Position numbers and translations under genes: made by a program. Source: Lachnospiraceae bacterium (GTDB lineage: Bacteria > Bacillota > Clostridia > Lachnospirales > Lachnospiraceae). From it: a DNA stretch of 40,278 nt. Shown here piece by piece: positions 9,156 to 17,260 of the stretch. The DNA is taken from NCBI GenBank assembly GCA_017623815.1, contig JAGAOK010000011.1, positions 1-40,278 on the forward strand. Direction: 5' to 3'. A model generated the notes under the pieces. That model made no database searches. It was not told the DNA's origin and worked only from the letters and a program-made list of their open reading frames with translations. Every line of letters begins with the position of its first letter. The first letter of the stretch is position 1.

Positions 9156-10439
9156 TTATCTTTTGGACAGTTCCTCTGTAATCTGATCCCAGGTGATTCC
9201 TTTTTCTGCCATCAAAACCATCATATGGTACAGAAAATCGGAAATCTCATAGGTGATTTCATCCGGATTGTCATTCTTGGCTGCAATCACGATCTCGGTT
9301 GCTTCTTCGCCAAGTTTCTTTAAAATCTTGTCCGTTCCTTTCTCAAACAGGTAGTTGGTATAGGAACCTTCTTTCGGATTGATTTTGCGGTCTCTGATTA
9401 CACCATACACCTGCTCAAATACCGTGAGCGGATTATCCGCCTTTTTCTCCATCGGTACCAGATCACGGTAAAAGCACGAATAATTGCCTGTATGACAGGC
9501 TGCGCCGACCTGATGAACCTTGGCAAGCAATGTGTCATTATCACAGTCCACGGAAAGACCTTTGACATACTGGAAATGTCCGCTGGTCAGTCCCTTCACC
9601 CAAAGTTCCTTACGGCTTCGGCTGTAATAAGTCATTTTTCCGGTGCGAAGGGTGGTCAGGTACGCTTCTTCGTTCATATAAGCCACCATCAGTACTTCAC
9701 CGGTGCGGTAATCCTGTACCACGACAGGCATCAGTCCGTCGGATAACAGCTTGAACTCAGAAAATTCCATCACCGGTTCAAGGGTATGTACTAAAATGCC
9801 GCTTTCTTTACAGATTTTCTTGAGCGCAGTGATTTCTTTACAGTTGCTGTTGACAATTTTGCCCGCGATACCGGATACGCCTGCGCGCTCCATCACCGAA
9901 AGCATCTTGTCGAGGGATATCTCAGGAATAAATACAATCGCAGGAAGTTTTGATGCTCCGAGACAGTTTTTGAGCGCATGTTCATCGATCAGCACCAGTT
10001 CGCTCACATAGGTCTCAAGGCGTTCTTTATTGATTACGAGGGAATCTTCACTTGAAATCGTCGCCGCGATGTGATCTCTGCCAAAGCGCATGGATACTTC
10101 TTCCAAAATATCCTGACTGCACTCTTTCCCGAAGTTGAGCACCGCCTTTTCACATCCTGCATACAGAATTTTCTTGACATCTTCTGCCCGGTTGATGTGG
10201 CCGCATCCGTAGACCGGAACCTGCACGACCTCGCAAATGCGCTTTAAGATGGTCAGTGCCTCATCGTGCATCGCATCATCCTCTGACAGGTCAAACACCA
10301 ATATGGTGTCGACACCGCTTTCACTGTAAAACTGTGCCAGTTGCACAGGATCCTGCGCAGCAGCGGTGTAATCTGCAAAACTATTTACTGCCTTTTTATC
10401 TTTTAAATAAATACTTCCGACAAACTGTTTGTATTCCAT
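9156..10439 (-). CDS. hisIE: HisIE: phosphoribosyl-AMP cyclohydrolase / phosphoribosyl-ATP diphosphatase with degenerate HisA/HisF-like N-terminal domain
   Basis: A 427-residue, three-part protein for histidine steps 2 and 3. Residues about 1-210 resemble a HisA/HisF (beta/alpha)8 barrel ([19 protein letters not shown], like the GGGIRS segment). The two catalytic aspartates of HisF are replaced, by Tyr11 and by Ser129/130, so this part looks non-catalytic. Residues about 220-325 are HisI: DCDNDTLL and [12 protein letters not shown] carry the metal-binding Asp and Cys residues. Residues about 335-427 are HisE ([19 protein letters not shown]). Ordinary HisIE is about 200 residues, so the N-terminal half is an addition. 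GGAG precedes ATG 10439. It is the last gene of the his operon, 11 bp after hisB. Confidence 0.92.
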   Translation of the reverse strand: MEYKQFVGSIYLKDKKAVNSFADYTAAAQDPVQLAQFYSESGVDTILVFDLSEDDAMHDEALTILKRICEVVQVPVYGCGHINRAEDVKKILYAGCEKAVLNFGKECSQDILEEVSMRFGRDHIAATISSEDSLVINKERLETYVSELVLIDEHALKNCLGASKLPAIVFIPEISLDKMLSVMERAGVSGIAGKIVNSNCKEITALKKICKESGILVHTLEPVMEFSEFKLLSDGLMPVVVQDYRTGEVLMVAYMNEEAYLTTLRTGKMTYYSRSRKELWVKGLTSGHFQYVKGLSVDCDNDTLLAKVHQVGAACHTGNYSCFYRDLVPMEKKADNPLTVFEQVYGVIRDRKINPKEGSYTNYLFEKGTDKILKKLGEEATEIVIAAKNDNPDEITYEISDFLYHMMVLMAEKGITWDQITEELSKR

Positions 10440-10450
10440 GTCTATTCTCC

Positions 10451-11035
10451 TTAAAGAGTTCCTTTTGTGCTAAGTACATCACTGATTCTGTCATCGTAGG
10501 AAACTGCCTGATCCAAAGCCTTTGCAAAGGCTTTAAAAATGGCTTCGGCCTTGTGGTGGTCATTGCGTCCGCTGAGCATTTTGATGTGCAGATTCATCTC
10601 CGCATTGCTGCAGACCGCGTAGAAAAACTCTCTCACAAGCTGTGTCTCAAAGCTTCCGACACGCTCTGTCTCAAATTCGCAGTCAAATTCAAAATAGGTT
10701 CTTCCGCCAAGGTCCAGGCTGCACAGTGCAAGTGCATCGTCCATCGGAAGAATGAAGTATCCGAAGCGGCGGATTCCTTTTTTATCTCCCACTGCCTCTT
10801 TGATGGCTTTTCCGAGTACGATTCCGACGTCTTCCACTGTGTGATGCGGATCGACATGCAAATCGCCATCCGCCTTTAAATCAAGGTCAAAAAAACCGTG
10901 TTTGGCAAAGCCTTCGAGCATGTGGTCGAAAAATCCGACCCCTGTTTTTATGTAACTTTTTCCGACACCGTCAAGTCCGAGCGTCATGGAAATATTGGTT
11001 TCTCTTGTCTCTCTTTTGATTTCCGCTGTGCGCAT
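10451..11035 (-). CDS. hisB: Imidazoleglycerol-phosphate dehydratase
   Basis: A 194-residue protein of normal length for monofunctional bacterial HisB, which converts imidazole glycerol phosphate to imidazole acetol phosphate (histidine step 6, cytosolic). The duplicated metal-binding motifs are present: [13 protein letters not shown] with [11 protein letters not shown], and the C-terminal [18 protein letters not shown]. There is no phosphatase domain, so histidinol-phosphate phosphatase must be encoded elsewhere. TAAGGAGG lies before ATG 11035. It is separated from hisD by 12 bp and from hisIE by 11 bp, clearly within one operon. Confidence 0.97.
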   Translation of the reverse strand: MRTAEIKRETRETNISMTLGLDGVGKSYIKTGVGFFDHMLEGFAKHGFFDLDLKADGDLHVDPHHTVEDVGIVLGKAIKEAVGDKKGIRRFGYFILPMDDALALCSLDLGGRTYFEFDCEFETERVGSFETQLVREFFYAVCSNAEMNLHIKMLSGRNDHHKAEAIFKAFAKALDQAVSYDDRISDVLSTKGTL

Positions 11036-11047
11036 ATGCCTGCCTCC

Positions 11048-12343
11048 TTAAGCCTCTTCAAATCTTACTTTAATGGAGTTTTCATGAGCCGTCAACCCTT
11101 CCTTTCGCGCAAAGAGTTCGATATCTTTGTGCACGGCTTCGAGAGCCTGTCTGGAGTAGGAAATGATGCTTGATTTTTTAATATAATCGTCCACAGAAAG
11201 CGGTGAGAAGAACTTCGCGGTTCCGTTGGTCGGAAGCACGTGGTTCGGTCCGGCAAAATAGTCTCCGAGCGGCTCGGAGGAATAGTTTCCGAGGAACATC
11301 GCTCCTGCGTGACGGATTTTGGTCATGGTCTCATATGGGTTGGCAGTCAGGATTTCCATGTGCTCTGATGCAATTTCATTGGCTGCGTCAATCGCGTCAT
11401 CCATATTTTCTGCCACGAGAATATATCCGTAGTTTTCCAGACTCTTTTCGATGATTTCTTTTCTGGAAAGCTGCTGTGTAAATTTATCGACTTCTGCCGA
11501 TACTTCCTCTGCCAGTTTCTGACTTGTCGTAATCAGAATGGAGGAGGCAAGTTCATCGTGCTCTGCCTGGGAAAGGAGATCCGCTGCCACGTAGCGTGCA
11601 TTTGCCGTCTCATCCGCAAGGACTAAGATTTCACTCGGTCCGGCAATGGAATCGATGCTTACGTAGCCGTAAACTGCTTTTTTGGCAAGGGCTACGAAAA
11701 TATTCCCCGGTCCGACGATTTTATCTACCTTCGGAACAGACTCCGTTCCGAACGCAAGCGCTGCAATTGCCTGTGCGCCGCCTGTTTTATAAATCTCATC
11801 CACGCCTGCAATTTTTGCTGCTACGAGTGTTCCCGGATTGACTTTATTATCCGGTCCCGCCGGTGTTGTCATTACGATTTTGCCTACGCCGGCTACTTTG
11901 GCCGGAATGGTGGTCATAAGGGTAGAAGACGGATATACGGCTTTTCCGCCCGGTACGTAGACTCCGACACTGTCAAGCGGTGTCACCTTCTGTCCTAAGA
12001 TGCTTCCGTCCGGTTTTGTCTCTATCCAGCTGTTTCTCACCTGTTTTTGGTGATACTCTACAATATTTGCCGCCGCTTTTTTCATCACTTCAACAAATTC
12101 CGGCTCCACAAGTGCAAATGCCTCTTCGATTTCTTCCTCAGTTACTTTAAAATTCGAAGCATCCACCGTGTTTTTGTCAAATTTGTGTGCCAGTTCAAAT
12201 AAGGTGGCATCTCCGTTTGCACGGACATCTGCAATGATGTCCTGTACGGTTTTTTCATACTGTCCGTAGTTGTTCGGACTTCTCTTTAATAAGTCGTTTA
12301 AAAGGCTGTCTTTCGACTCCTGTGTCAGTTTAATTATTTTCAT
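11048..12343 (-). CDS. hisD: Histidinol dehydrogenase
   Basis: A 431-residue, zinc-dependent NAD enzyme that oxidises L-histidinol to L-histidine in two steps. Family motifs include VGVYVPGGKAVYPS, VDKIVGPGNIFVALAKK, AGPSEILVLADE and the C-terminal SVDDYIKKSS. Length is normal for the family. Its ATG overlaps the hisG stop by one base (TAATG), which suggests translational coupling. The leader-proximal order hisZ-hisG-hisD is common in Firmicutes. Confidence 0.97.
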   Translation of the reverse strand: MKIIKLTQESKDSLLNDLLKRSPNNYGQYEKTVQDIIADVRANGDATLFELAHKFDKNTVDASNFKVTEEEIEEAFALVEPEFVEVMKKAAANIVEYHQKQVRNSWIETKPDGSILGQKVTPLDSVGVYVPGGKAVYPSSTLMTTIPAKVAGVGKIVMTTPAGPDNKVNPGTLVAAKIAGVDEIYKTGGAQAIAALAFGTESVPKVDKIVGPGNIFVALAKKAVYGYVSIDSIAGPSEILVLADETANARYVAADLLSQAEHDELASSILITTSQKLAEEVSAEVDKFTQQLSRKEIIEKSLENYGYILVAENMDDAIDAANEIASEHMEILTANPYETMTKIRHAGAMFLGNYSSEPLGDYFAGPNHVLPTNGTAKFFSPLSVDDYIKKSSIISYSRQALEAVHKDIELFARKEGLTAHENSIKVRFEEA

Positions 12344-12990
12344 TATAAAAGCTCCTTTATATCCGCGATCAGCTTTTTGATGCGATCGGATTCCATTTTC
12401 ATACTTACCTGATTGACAATCATTCGTGCGGAAAGCGGACAGATCTCTTCCAGTACCTCCAGTCCGTTTTCACGAAGGGTGGAACCGGTCTCCACGATAT
12501 CGACGATCACATCGGAAAGTCCGACAATCGGTCCGAGTTCCACAGAACCGTTTAATTTGATGATATCCACGGTCTGATGTTTTTTGTTGTAGAAATAATC
12601 CTTTGCAATGTTCGGATATTTGCTGGCCACACGAATCATCTCGCGATGCTGCAAAAGCTCCTTTGCACTCTCCGGTCCGCAGACACACATGCGGCATTTG
12701 CCAAAGCCGAGATCAAGCACCTCATAGGCGCGTTTCTGCTCCTCTAAAATCGTGTCTTTTCCAACTACGCCGATGTCCGCTGCGCCGTACTCTACGTAGG
12801 TCGGTACATCCGATCCCTTGGCAAGGAAAAATTTCAGTTTATATTCTTCGTTGACAAAAATCAGCTTACGGGAGTCTTTGTCTTTCATCTCCTCGCAGGT
12901 AATTCCGATCTGTTCAAACAGTTCCAATGTTTTTTTCGCAAGTCTGCCCTTTCCGAGAGCAAACGTCAAATAACGCATATCTTCACTCAT
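12343..12990 (-). CDS. hisG: ATP phosphoribosyltransferase, short-form catalytic subunit
   Basis: A 215-residue short-form HisG that condenses ATP and PRPP, the committed step of histidine synthesis. It starts [16 protein letters not shown] and has the PRPP-loop segment [20 protein letters not shown]. The C-terminal regulatory domain of long HisG is absent; short HisG works in a complex with HisZ, encoded directly upstream. The ATG follows the hisZ TAA with no gap, and GGGAGG is inside the end of hisZ. Confidence 0.97.
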   Translation of the reverse strand: MSEDMRYLTFALGKGRLAKKTLELFEQIGITCEEMKDKDSRKLIFVNEEYKLKFFLAKGSDVPTYVEYGAADIGVVGKDTILEEQKRAYEVLDLGFGKCRMCVCGPESAKELLQHREMIRVASKYPNIAKDYFYNKKHQTVDIIKLNGSVELGPIVGLSDVIVDIVETGSTLRENGLEVLEEICPLSARMIVNQVSMKMESDRIKKLIADIKELL

Positions 12991-14274
12991 TTATTCGTTC
13001 CTCCCTAAAAAATCTTTCAGGTCGTAGTTATCCACCGGAAGCGCATCGCCGCTGTCATCCGTCAGATCATACACCATCACCTTTTCATCCGATGTCAGTC
13101 GGTAGATCTTCGAAACCATGTTGTGGACACCATAGCGCACATAGTCGTCCATCTGTTTTCCCTGGGCAAATGCCACGCACTCTACTTTACATCCAAGACT
13201 TCTGCGATGGTCTGCAGCCTTCATGGCTTCTTTGTACATCGCCTTGTCATAAAGCAGATACTCAATATCCGGTGCAATCGCCGGTGCAATTTTCTGGCTG
13301 TTTAATGCAATCATCAGATCGTCTGTCACAATCATAAATCCGATCGCAGGTGCACTCTTTCCGAAGTAACTGAGCAGATTGTCGTATCTTCCGCCCTTTA
13401 AAATGGCATCACCGACGCCGTAGGTATAGGCCTTAAAAATGATACCGGTATAGTAGTTGTATTTGCTGACCATTCCAAGGTCAAAGGAAACGTATTTTTC
13501 ATCGCCGAATTCTTTTAACGTATCGTACAATTTTTCCAGACGTTTTACAGCATTTAAGCTCTTTTCATTCGCTACAAGGGCTTTGGCCTCTTCCAGACAT
13601 TCGTAGGAACCAAACAGTTCCGCCACTTTCAGGAACGCCTCTGCTTTTCCTTTTTCAATGCCTTCCTGTGTAATGTACTCTTCCACGCCGAAATAGTTTT
13701 TGTTGGAAATCAGCTCGCGCACCTGATTTTCCATCTCCTCGGAAAGTCCTGCCTCTTCACATAAGCCTTTGAAAAACTCGATCTCTCCGACGCTGATCTG
13801 GAACTGCGTAAGTCCACTTGCCTTTAATGCAGTCACTGCCAGATGGATAAGCTCCGCATCCGCGCTGCGCGATGCGTCACCAATCAGTTCGACACCTGTC
13901 TGTGTCACCTCTTTTAATTTACCCTGCAGCTCCGATGTGTTGGTAAAGGTATTTCCGCAGTAGGAAAAACGTACCGGAATGTCTTCTTCCATATAGTATT
14001 TCGCCGCACATCTTGCCATGGACGGGGTAAAATCCGGACGAAGTACAAGGGTATTGCCCTCTTTATCAAAAAATTTATAAAGTTCGTTGCTCTTGGTCGT
14101 ACCGATTTCTTTGCTGAATACATCAAAGAATTCAAAGACCGGTGTCTGTATGCTCTTATATCCGAAGCTGTCAAATGACTGCATGAGCTTTTGCTCCACA
14201 TAGTGCTTTCTCTCCAGTTCATTTCCGTAAATATCTCTGACACCCTCCGGGGTGTGAATCAATCTCTTTTCCAT
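12991..14274 (-). CDS. hisZ: ATP phosphoribosyltransferase regulatory subunit
   Basis: A 427-residue paralogue of class II histidyl-tRNA synthetase that acts as regulatory subunit of short HisG. The N-terminal part shows the HisRS-like motif 1 and 2 area (YKSIQTPVFEFFDVF, LVLRPDFTPSMARC) and later GGRYDNLLSYFG. Location beside short hisG favours HisZ over a true HisRS. AAGGAG lies 5 bases before ATG 14274. It is the first gene of the his operon, behind the promoter at 14358-14386. The operon carries hisZ, G, D, B and IE; hisA, hisF, hisH and hisC are not in this window. Confidence 0.95.
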   Translation of the reverse strand: MEKRLIHTPEGVRDIYGNELERKHYVEQKLMQSFDSFGYKSIQTPVFEFFDVFSKEIGTTKSNELYKFFDKEGNTLVLRPDFTPSMARCAAKYYMEEDIPVRFSYCGNTFTNTSELQGKLKEVTQTGVELIGDASRSADAELIHLAVTALKASGLTQFQISVGEIEFFKGLCEEAGLSEEMENQVRELISNKNYFGVEEYITQEGIEKGKAEAFLKVAELFGSYECLEEAKALVANEKSLNAVKRLEKLYDTLKEFGDEKYVSFDLGMVSKYNYYTGIIFKAYTYGVGDAILKGGRYDNLLSYFGKSAPAIGFMIVTDDLMIALNSQKIAPAIAPDIEYLLYDKAMYKEAMKAADHRRSLGCKVECVAFAQGKQMDDYVRYGVHNMVSKIYRLTSDEKVMVYDLTDDSGDALPVDNYDLKDFLGRNE

Positions 14275-14308
14275 ATAAACTCCTTATTTACTCCTTGTTT
14301 GCTTTATC

Positions 14309-14353
14309 GTAGTACAGTGCTAATTTGCTACCATATTAGCACAAGAAAACTAC
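14309..14353 (-). promoter_or_regulatory. Nested inverted repeats in the his leader (candidate operator or hairpin)
   Basis: Perfect 8-base arms GTGCTAAT (14317-14324) and ATTAGCAC (14335-14342) are separated by 10 bases. A second pair of 5-base arms lies outside, GTAGT (14309-14313) and ACTAC (14349-14353). The structure covers the predicted first ~40 transcribed bases of the his operon. It could be an operator for a repressor of histidine synthesis or an RNA hairpin. I see no T-box hallmarks and no run of His codons. The regulator is unknown. Confidence 0.55.
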
Positions 14354-14357
14354 CGAA

Positions 14358-14386
14358 AGTATACACAAATTTATCTTTCTTGTCAA
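14358..14386 (-). promoter_or_regulatory. Sigma-A type promoter of the his operon
   Basis: On the minus strand TTGACA (14386-14381) is followed by 17 bases and TATACT (14363-14358), a near-perfect housekeeping promoter. The -35 box overlaps the TGA stop of recU (14385-14383). The predicted start is near 14351, giving a leader of about 75 bases before hisZ. Confidence 0.8.
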
Positions 14387-14925
14387 TCCATAGTTTCCCG
14401 ATCCAACAGATCTTTTTGCAGCATATCCAGATACGGTACAAAGACACCGCCCTTTTTCGGCAGCACATAGCTCATATCCAGTTCATCCATGCGGAAGCTT
14501 TTTCGCCCTCCGCTCTGCGCTCTGTCCCAGAACACTTTAAGATGACGGAACGGAAGGTAGTACATGAAATCTCTTTTGGTGTAATGAATCAAAAAGAATG
14601 CCACGCCCTTCTGTCTTTCAAAGTCTTCCATAAACTGCACCTGATGCTCATGGATATTCTGCAAAGAAAAGGTGTCCGCTGCGGATTCTTTGGCATCGAA
14701 ACAGACCGGAATCCCCTGTACGGTTCCGATATAATCGACCGTACTCTTCTGGTCAAAATAAGCCAGCGTGATATGCCTTGTCTCCTTGTCCATCTTGATC
14801 GGGGTGATCGGCGTCGGCACTTTCTGGATCAGTGCCAGTGCATGCTCTCTGTATTTTTCGTTGGTCCGGTTGATCAGTTCCTCAAAGGCGGAACCTCTAA
14901 GTCCTCTAGAACTCCAGGTTGCCAT
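14383..14925 (-). CDS. recU: Holliday junction resolvase RecU
   Basis: A 180-residue RecU, the Firmicutes resolvase that cuts Holliday junctions during recombinational repair and chromosome segregation. The nuclease core is visible: STVDYIGTVQGIPVCFDAKE contains the Asp and the E-x-K-type metal/catalytic residues, and HQVQFMEDFERQKGVAFFLI is typical of the family. Length fits. The start overlaps the end of the rluA-like gene by 20 bp. The stop codon lies within the his promoter. In many Firmicutes recU neighbours a PBP1 gene; here it neighbours RNA-modification genes. Confidence 0.93.
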   Translation of the reverse strand: MATWSSRGLRGSAFEELINRTNEKYREHALALIQKVPTPITPIKMDKETRHITLAYFDQKSTVDYIGTVQGIPVCFDAKESAADTFSLQNIHEHQVQFMEDFERQKGVAFFLIHYTKRDFMYYLPFRHLKVFWDRAQSGGRKSFRMDELDMSYVLPKKGGVFVPYLDMLQKDLLDRETMD

Positions 14926-15916
14926 GGAATTCCTCCTTCTCTATCTTTGTAAATAACTCCGGTTTCGGAGCAATAAACTTCTTTCCCGAAAGGCTTCCAA
15001 GCTGCTCATCTTCCGGCATTTCCAGACGGTAAGCATGCAGAAGCTGGCTTTTAAGGCCGTATGTTTTCCGCATGCGGTCATTGACCTTCGCATCTCCGTA
15101 TTTGCCATCACCCAGAATCGGATGTCCGATGCTCGAAAGATGCGAGCGGATCTGATGTGTTTTTCCGGTAATCAGATGTACCTCAAGGAGCGATACGTCC
15201 TTTGACGCCGCAAGCGAAGCAATCTCGGTTTCGATATACGATGCTCCCGGAAACTCCGTCTGCCGAATTTCCACTTTGTTGGTCTTTTCGTCCTTACGAA
15301 GATATCCTTTGAGCAGAATCGCATTCTCCACACGGCCCGCCACCAGACAGTGATAATATTTTCCGATATCGCGTCCTGCGATTCTTTCGTTCATCATGCG
15401 AAGTCCCTGATAGGTTTTTCCGCAGATCACAAGCCCTGAGGTATTGCGGTCTAAGCGGTTACAGATGGACGGTTTGCTGACCGGCCGCCCGTCACTGTCT
15501 TTCTCTGCCAGATACGCAAGAAGCATCTCGTTTAGTGACACATCCTCCGGCTTTGCCTTTTGCGAAAGAAGTCCTGCAGGCTTATTATAAAACAGGACGT
15601 TCTCATCTTCATAAATAATGCGCTGCTTTTGAAGCGGCAAAATTTTCATCTCTTTCCGCGCTGCTTTTCTCTTCTCTTTCACCGGCTCAGCGCCTTTGCC
15701 TGCAAACGTTGCGAAGGTCTCGTCCGAAAAAAAGAACCGGATTACATCACCGCCTGACAGGCGCTCGCTGCCGTCTGCTTTTTTGCCGTTTAATGTGATG
15801 TTCTTTTTTCGCAGCATTTTGTGCAAAAAACCGGTGCCTGCATTTGGCAGAATCTTCTCACAATATTTGATACATTTTTGTCCGCTCTCCGCGGAAGTAA
15901 CCGTATATTCTTTCAT
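14906..15916 (-). CDS. RluA-family pseudouridine synthase
   Basis: A 336-residue enzyme that isomerises uridine in rRNA or tRNA. An S4-like RNA-binding domain is at about residues 15-65 (LHKMLRKKNITLNGKKADG). A basic linker at 80-92 is followed by the RluA catalytic domain with CNRLDRNTSGLVICGK; Asp156 is the predicted catalytic residue. The end has LLEVHLITGKTHQIRSHL and GDGKYG. The exact target position cannot be assigned (RluC or RluD type). The start overlaps the preceding stop as ATGA, suggesting coupled translation. Confidence 0.92.
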   Translation of the reverse strand: MKEYTVTSAESGQKCIKYCEKILPNAGTGFLHKMLRKKNITLNGKKADGSERLSGGDVIRFFFSDETFATFAGKGAEPVKEKRKAARKEMKILPLQKQRIIYEDENVLFYNKPAGLLSQKAKPEDVSLNEMLLAYLAEKDSDGRPVSKPSICNRLDRNTSGLVICGKTYQGLRMMNERIAGRDIGKYYHCLVAGRVENAILLKGYLRKDEKTNKVEIRQTEFPGASYIETEIASLAASKDVSLLEVHLITGKTHQIRSHLSSIGHPILGDGKYGDAKVNDRMRKTYGLKSQLLHAYRLEMPEDEQLGSLSGKKFIAPKPELFTKIEKEEFHGNLEF

Positions 15917-16473
15917 AAAGAAATTTCATGCAGGATCTGCAGAATCGCCAGATCCTTCTCCTGTTCTGTCTCTTCGAGTTTGTTGATGCTGATAAGACGC
16001 GTTTTGTACGCATCGATAGTTTCAAAAATCTTGACGTTAACCGAGTATCCTTCTTTTTTTATACAGGTCGTCAAATGCTTTTCCAGTGCCTCAAGTGTTT
16101 TATACTCTTTTGCCACATAACCGCAGACATTTCCGCTTCGCACCACCAGCGCAGGTACTTCATAGGTCTTTTCGTAAGTGGTAAACACATTGTCAAACGA
16201 ACCGGTCAGAGGCCTTGAAAGCTCACTGATCTGTTCATAATCCGAATCGGAAATCCCATTACTTTTTATGTACATAATCGTGGTGACAAGGCTTCGACTG
16301 GCCGGAAGCATTCCGACCACCGCCACGATGGTAAGTAAATTCATTTTGGTTTTGGTTGTCACGATTCCTGCGATCAAAAGAATCAGCGGAATCGCAAAGT
16401 AGATAATGGTCTTTATGATTTCTCGTTTTCGCTTGTCCTTAAGATACCCTTTCTCATTTCTCTGTATTTTCAT
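15913..16473 (-). CDS. Conserved two-helix membrane protein of unknown function
   Basis: 186 residues from ATG 16473. I chose this start because GAAAGGAA lies just upstream and because it clears the preceding gene; an in-frame ATG at 16521 would add 16 residues but overlap the SDR gene. A basic N-terminus is followed by two hydrophobic helices at about 21-40 and 45-65, then a soluble domain of about 120 residues (ALVVRSGNVCGYVAKEYKTLEALEKHL). I do not recognise a named family. Its stop overlaps the rluA-like start as ATGA, so it belongs to the rsuA-to-recU operon. Confidence 0.85.
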   Translation of the reverse strand: MKIQRNEKGYLKDKRKREIIKTIIYFAIPLILLIAGIVTTKTKMNLLTIVAVVGMLPASRSLVTTIMYIKSNGISDSDYEQISELSRPLTGSFDNVFTTYEKTYEVPALVVRSGNVCGYVAKEYKTLEALEKHLTTCIKKEGYSVNVKIFETIDAYKTRLISINKLEETEQEKDLAILQILHEISL

Positions 16474-16489
16474 CCTTTTGTTTCCTTTC

Positions 16490-17260
16490 TCAAACATTTC
16501 TGCAAAGCTTCCCATACACATACAGGATCATTTTTTGCGGAACTACCTTTACCAGCAGCCGCAATGCTTTCATGGAAAGTCCGTAAACAGACATATCTTT
16601 TTTGGCAAACGCATCCTTAAGCGCAAGCGCAACTACTTTTTCTTTTTTTGCCACAAAATATTTTTTCAGCGCAAACGCAGAACCGGTCTCTTCTGCAATG
16701 GCAAAGAAATCCGTCGCCACCGGGCCCGGACAGACTGCGGTCACGCTGATTCCTTTTCCTCGCAGTTCCTCGCGCAGTCCGCGGCTTAGGGAAAGCACAT
16801 ACGCTTTGCTCGCTGCATACACGGCAAAATTCGGCTGCGGTAAAATCCCCGCCACCGATGCAACCTGAATCAGATAACTGCGCTTTGGCATATACGGCAA
16901 AAGCAGATAGGTCATTTTCGTCAGCGCACGGCAATTTAAGTCAATCATTCCGAGCGTATCTTCCATACCAATCTCCTGAAACGGTCCGGTCTTTCCGTAT
17001 CCTGCACAGTTGACCATAACGCGCACCTGCGGCTTTTCCGTCTCAAGTGCGTATATAAGCTCTGCATAAGAAGGATCATCCGTCAGATCCATAGCAAATA
17101 TGCGGGCGGGCAGGGTCAACTGACCGGACAGCTCCTCCAAGCGGTCCTGTCGCCGCGCAATCAGCCAGATTTCATCCAGTCCCAGACATTTTTTATTGAT
17201 CTGAACGGCAAATTCCTGCCCCATTCCCGATGAGGCACCGGTGATTACTGCAATTTTCAT
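16490..17260 (-). CDS. Short-chain dehydrogenase/reductase (SDR)
   Basis: 256 residues with a classical SDR Rossmann fold: nucleotide motif TGASSGMG near the N-terminus, VNCAGYG for the NAG motif, a catalytic Ser in VASVAG and YAASKAY carrying the YxxxK pair, then [10 protein letters not shown]. An Arg-Arg after the second strand ([11 protein letters not shown]) suggests NADP preference. The substrate is unknown. The C-terminal hydrophobic stretch ([16 protein letters not shown]) may associate with membrane, as in related DltE/YqjQ-like SDRs. It overlaps ygiQ by 4 bp (ATGA). Confidence 0.92.
   Translation of the reverse strand: MKIAVITGASSGMGQEFAVQINKKCLGLDEIWLIARRQDRLEELSGQLTLPARIFAMDLTDDPSYAELIYALETEKPQVRVMVNCAGYGKTGPFQEIGMEDTLGMIDLNCRALTKMTYLLLPYMPKRSYLIQVASVAGILPQPNFAVYAASKAYVLSLSRGLREELRGKGISVTAVCPGPVATDFFAIAEETGSAFALKKYFVAKKEKVVALALKDAFAKKDMSVYGLSMKALRLLVKVVPQKMILYVYGKLCRNV

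Noticed and set aside
10256-10879. 207-codon plus-strand frame over hisB/hisIE
   Set aside because: Both his genes on the other strand are certain; this is a chance antisense frame.
14275-14357. T-box riboswitch before hisZ
   Set aside because: The leader is only about 75 bases and lacks a T-box sequence and antiterminator; only the palindrome is present.
14191-14952. 253-codon plus-strand frame across hisZ start, his promoter and recU
   Set aside because: It crosses a strong minus-strand promoter and two certain genes, and has no ribosome site.
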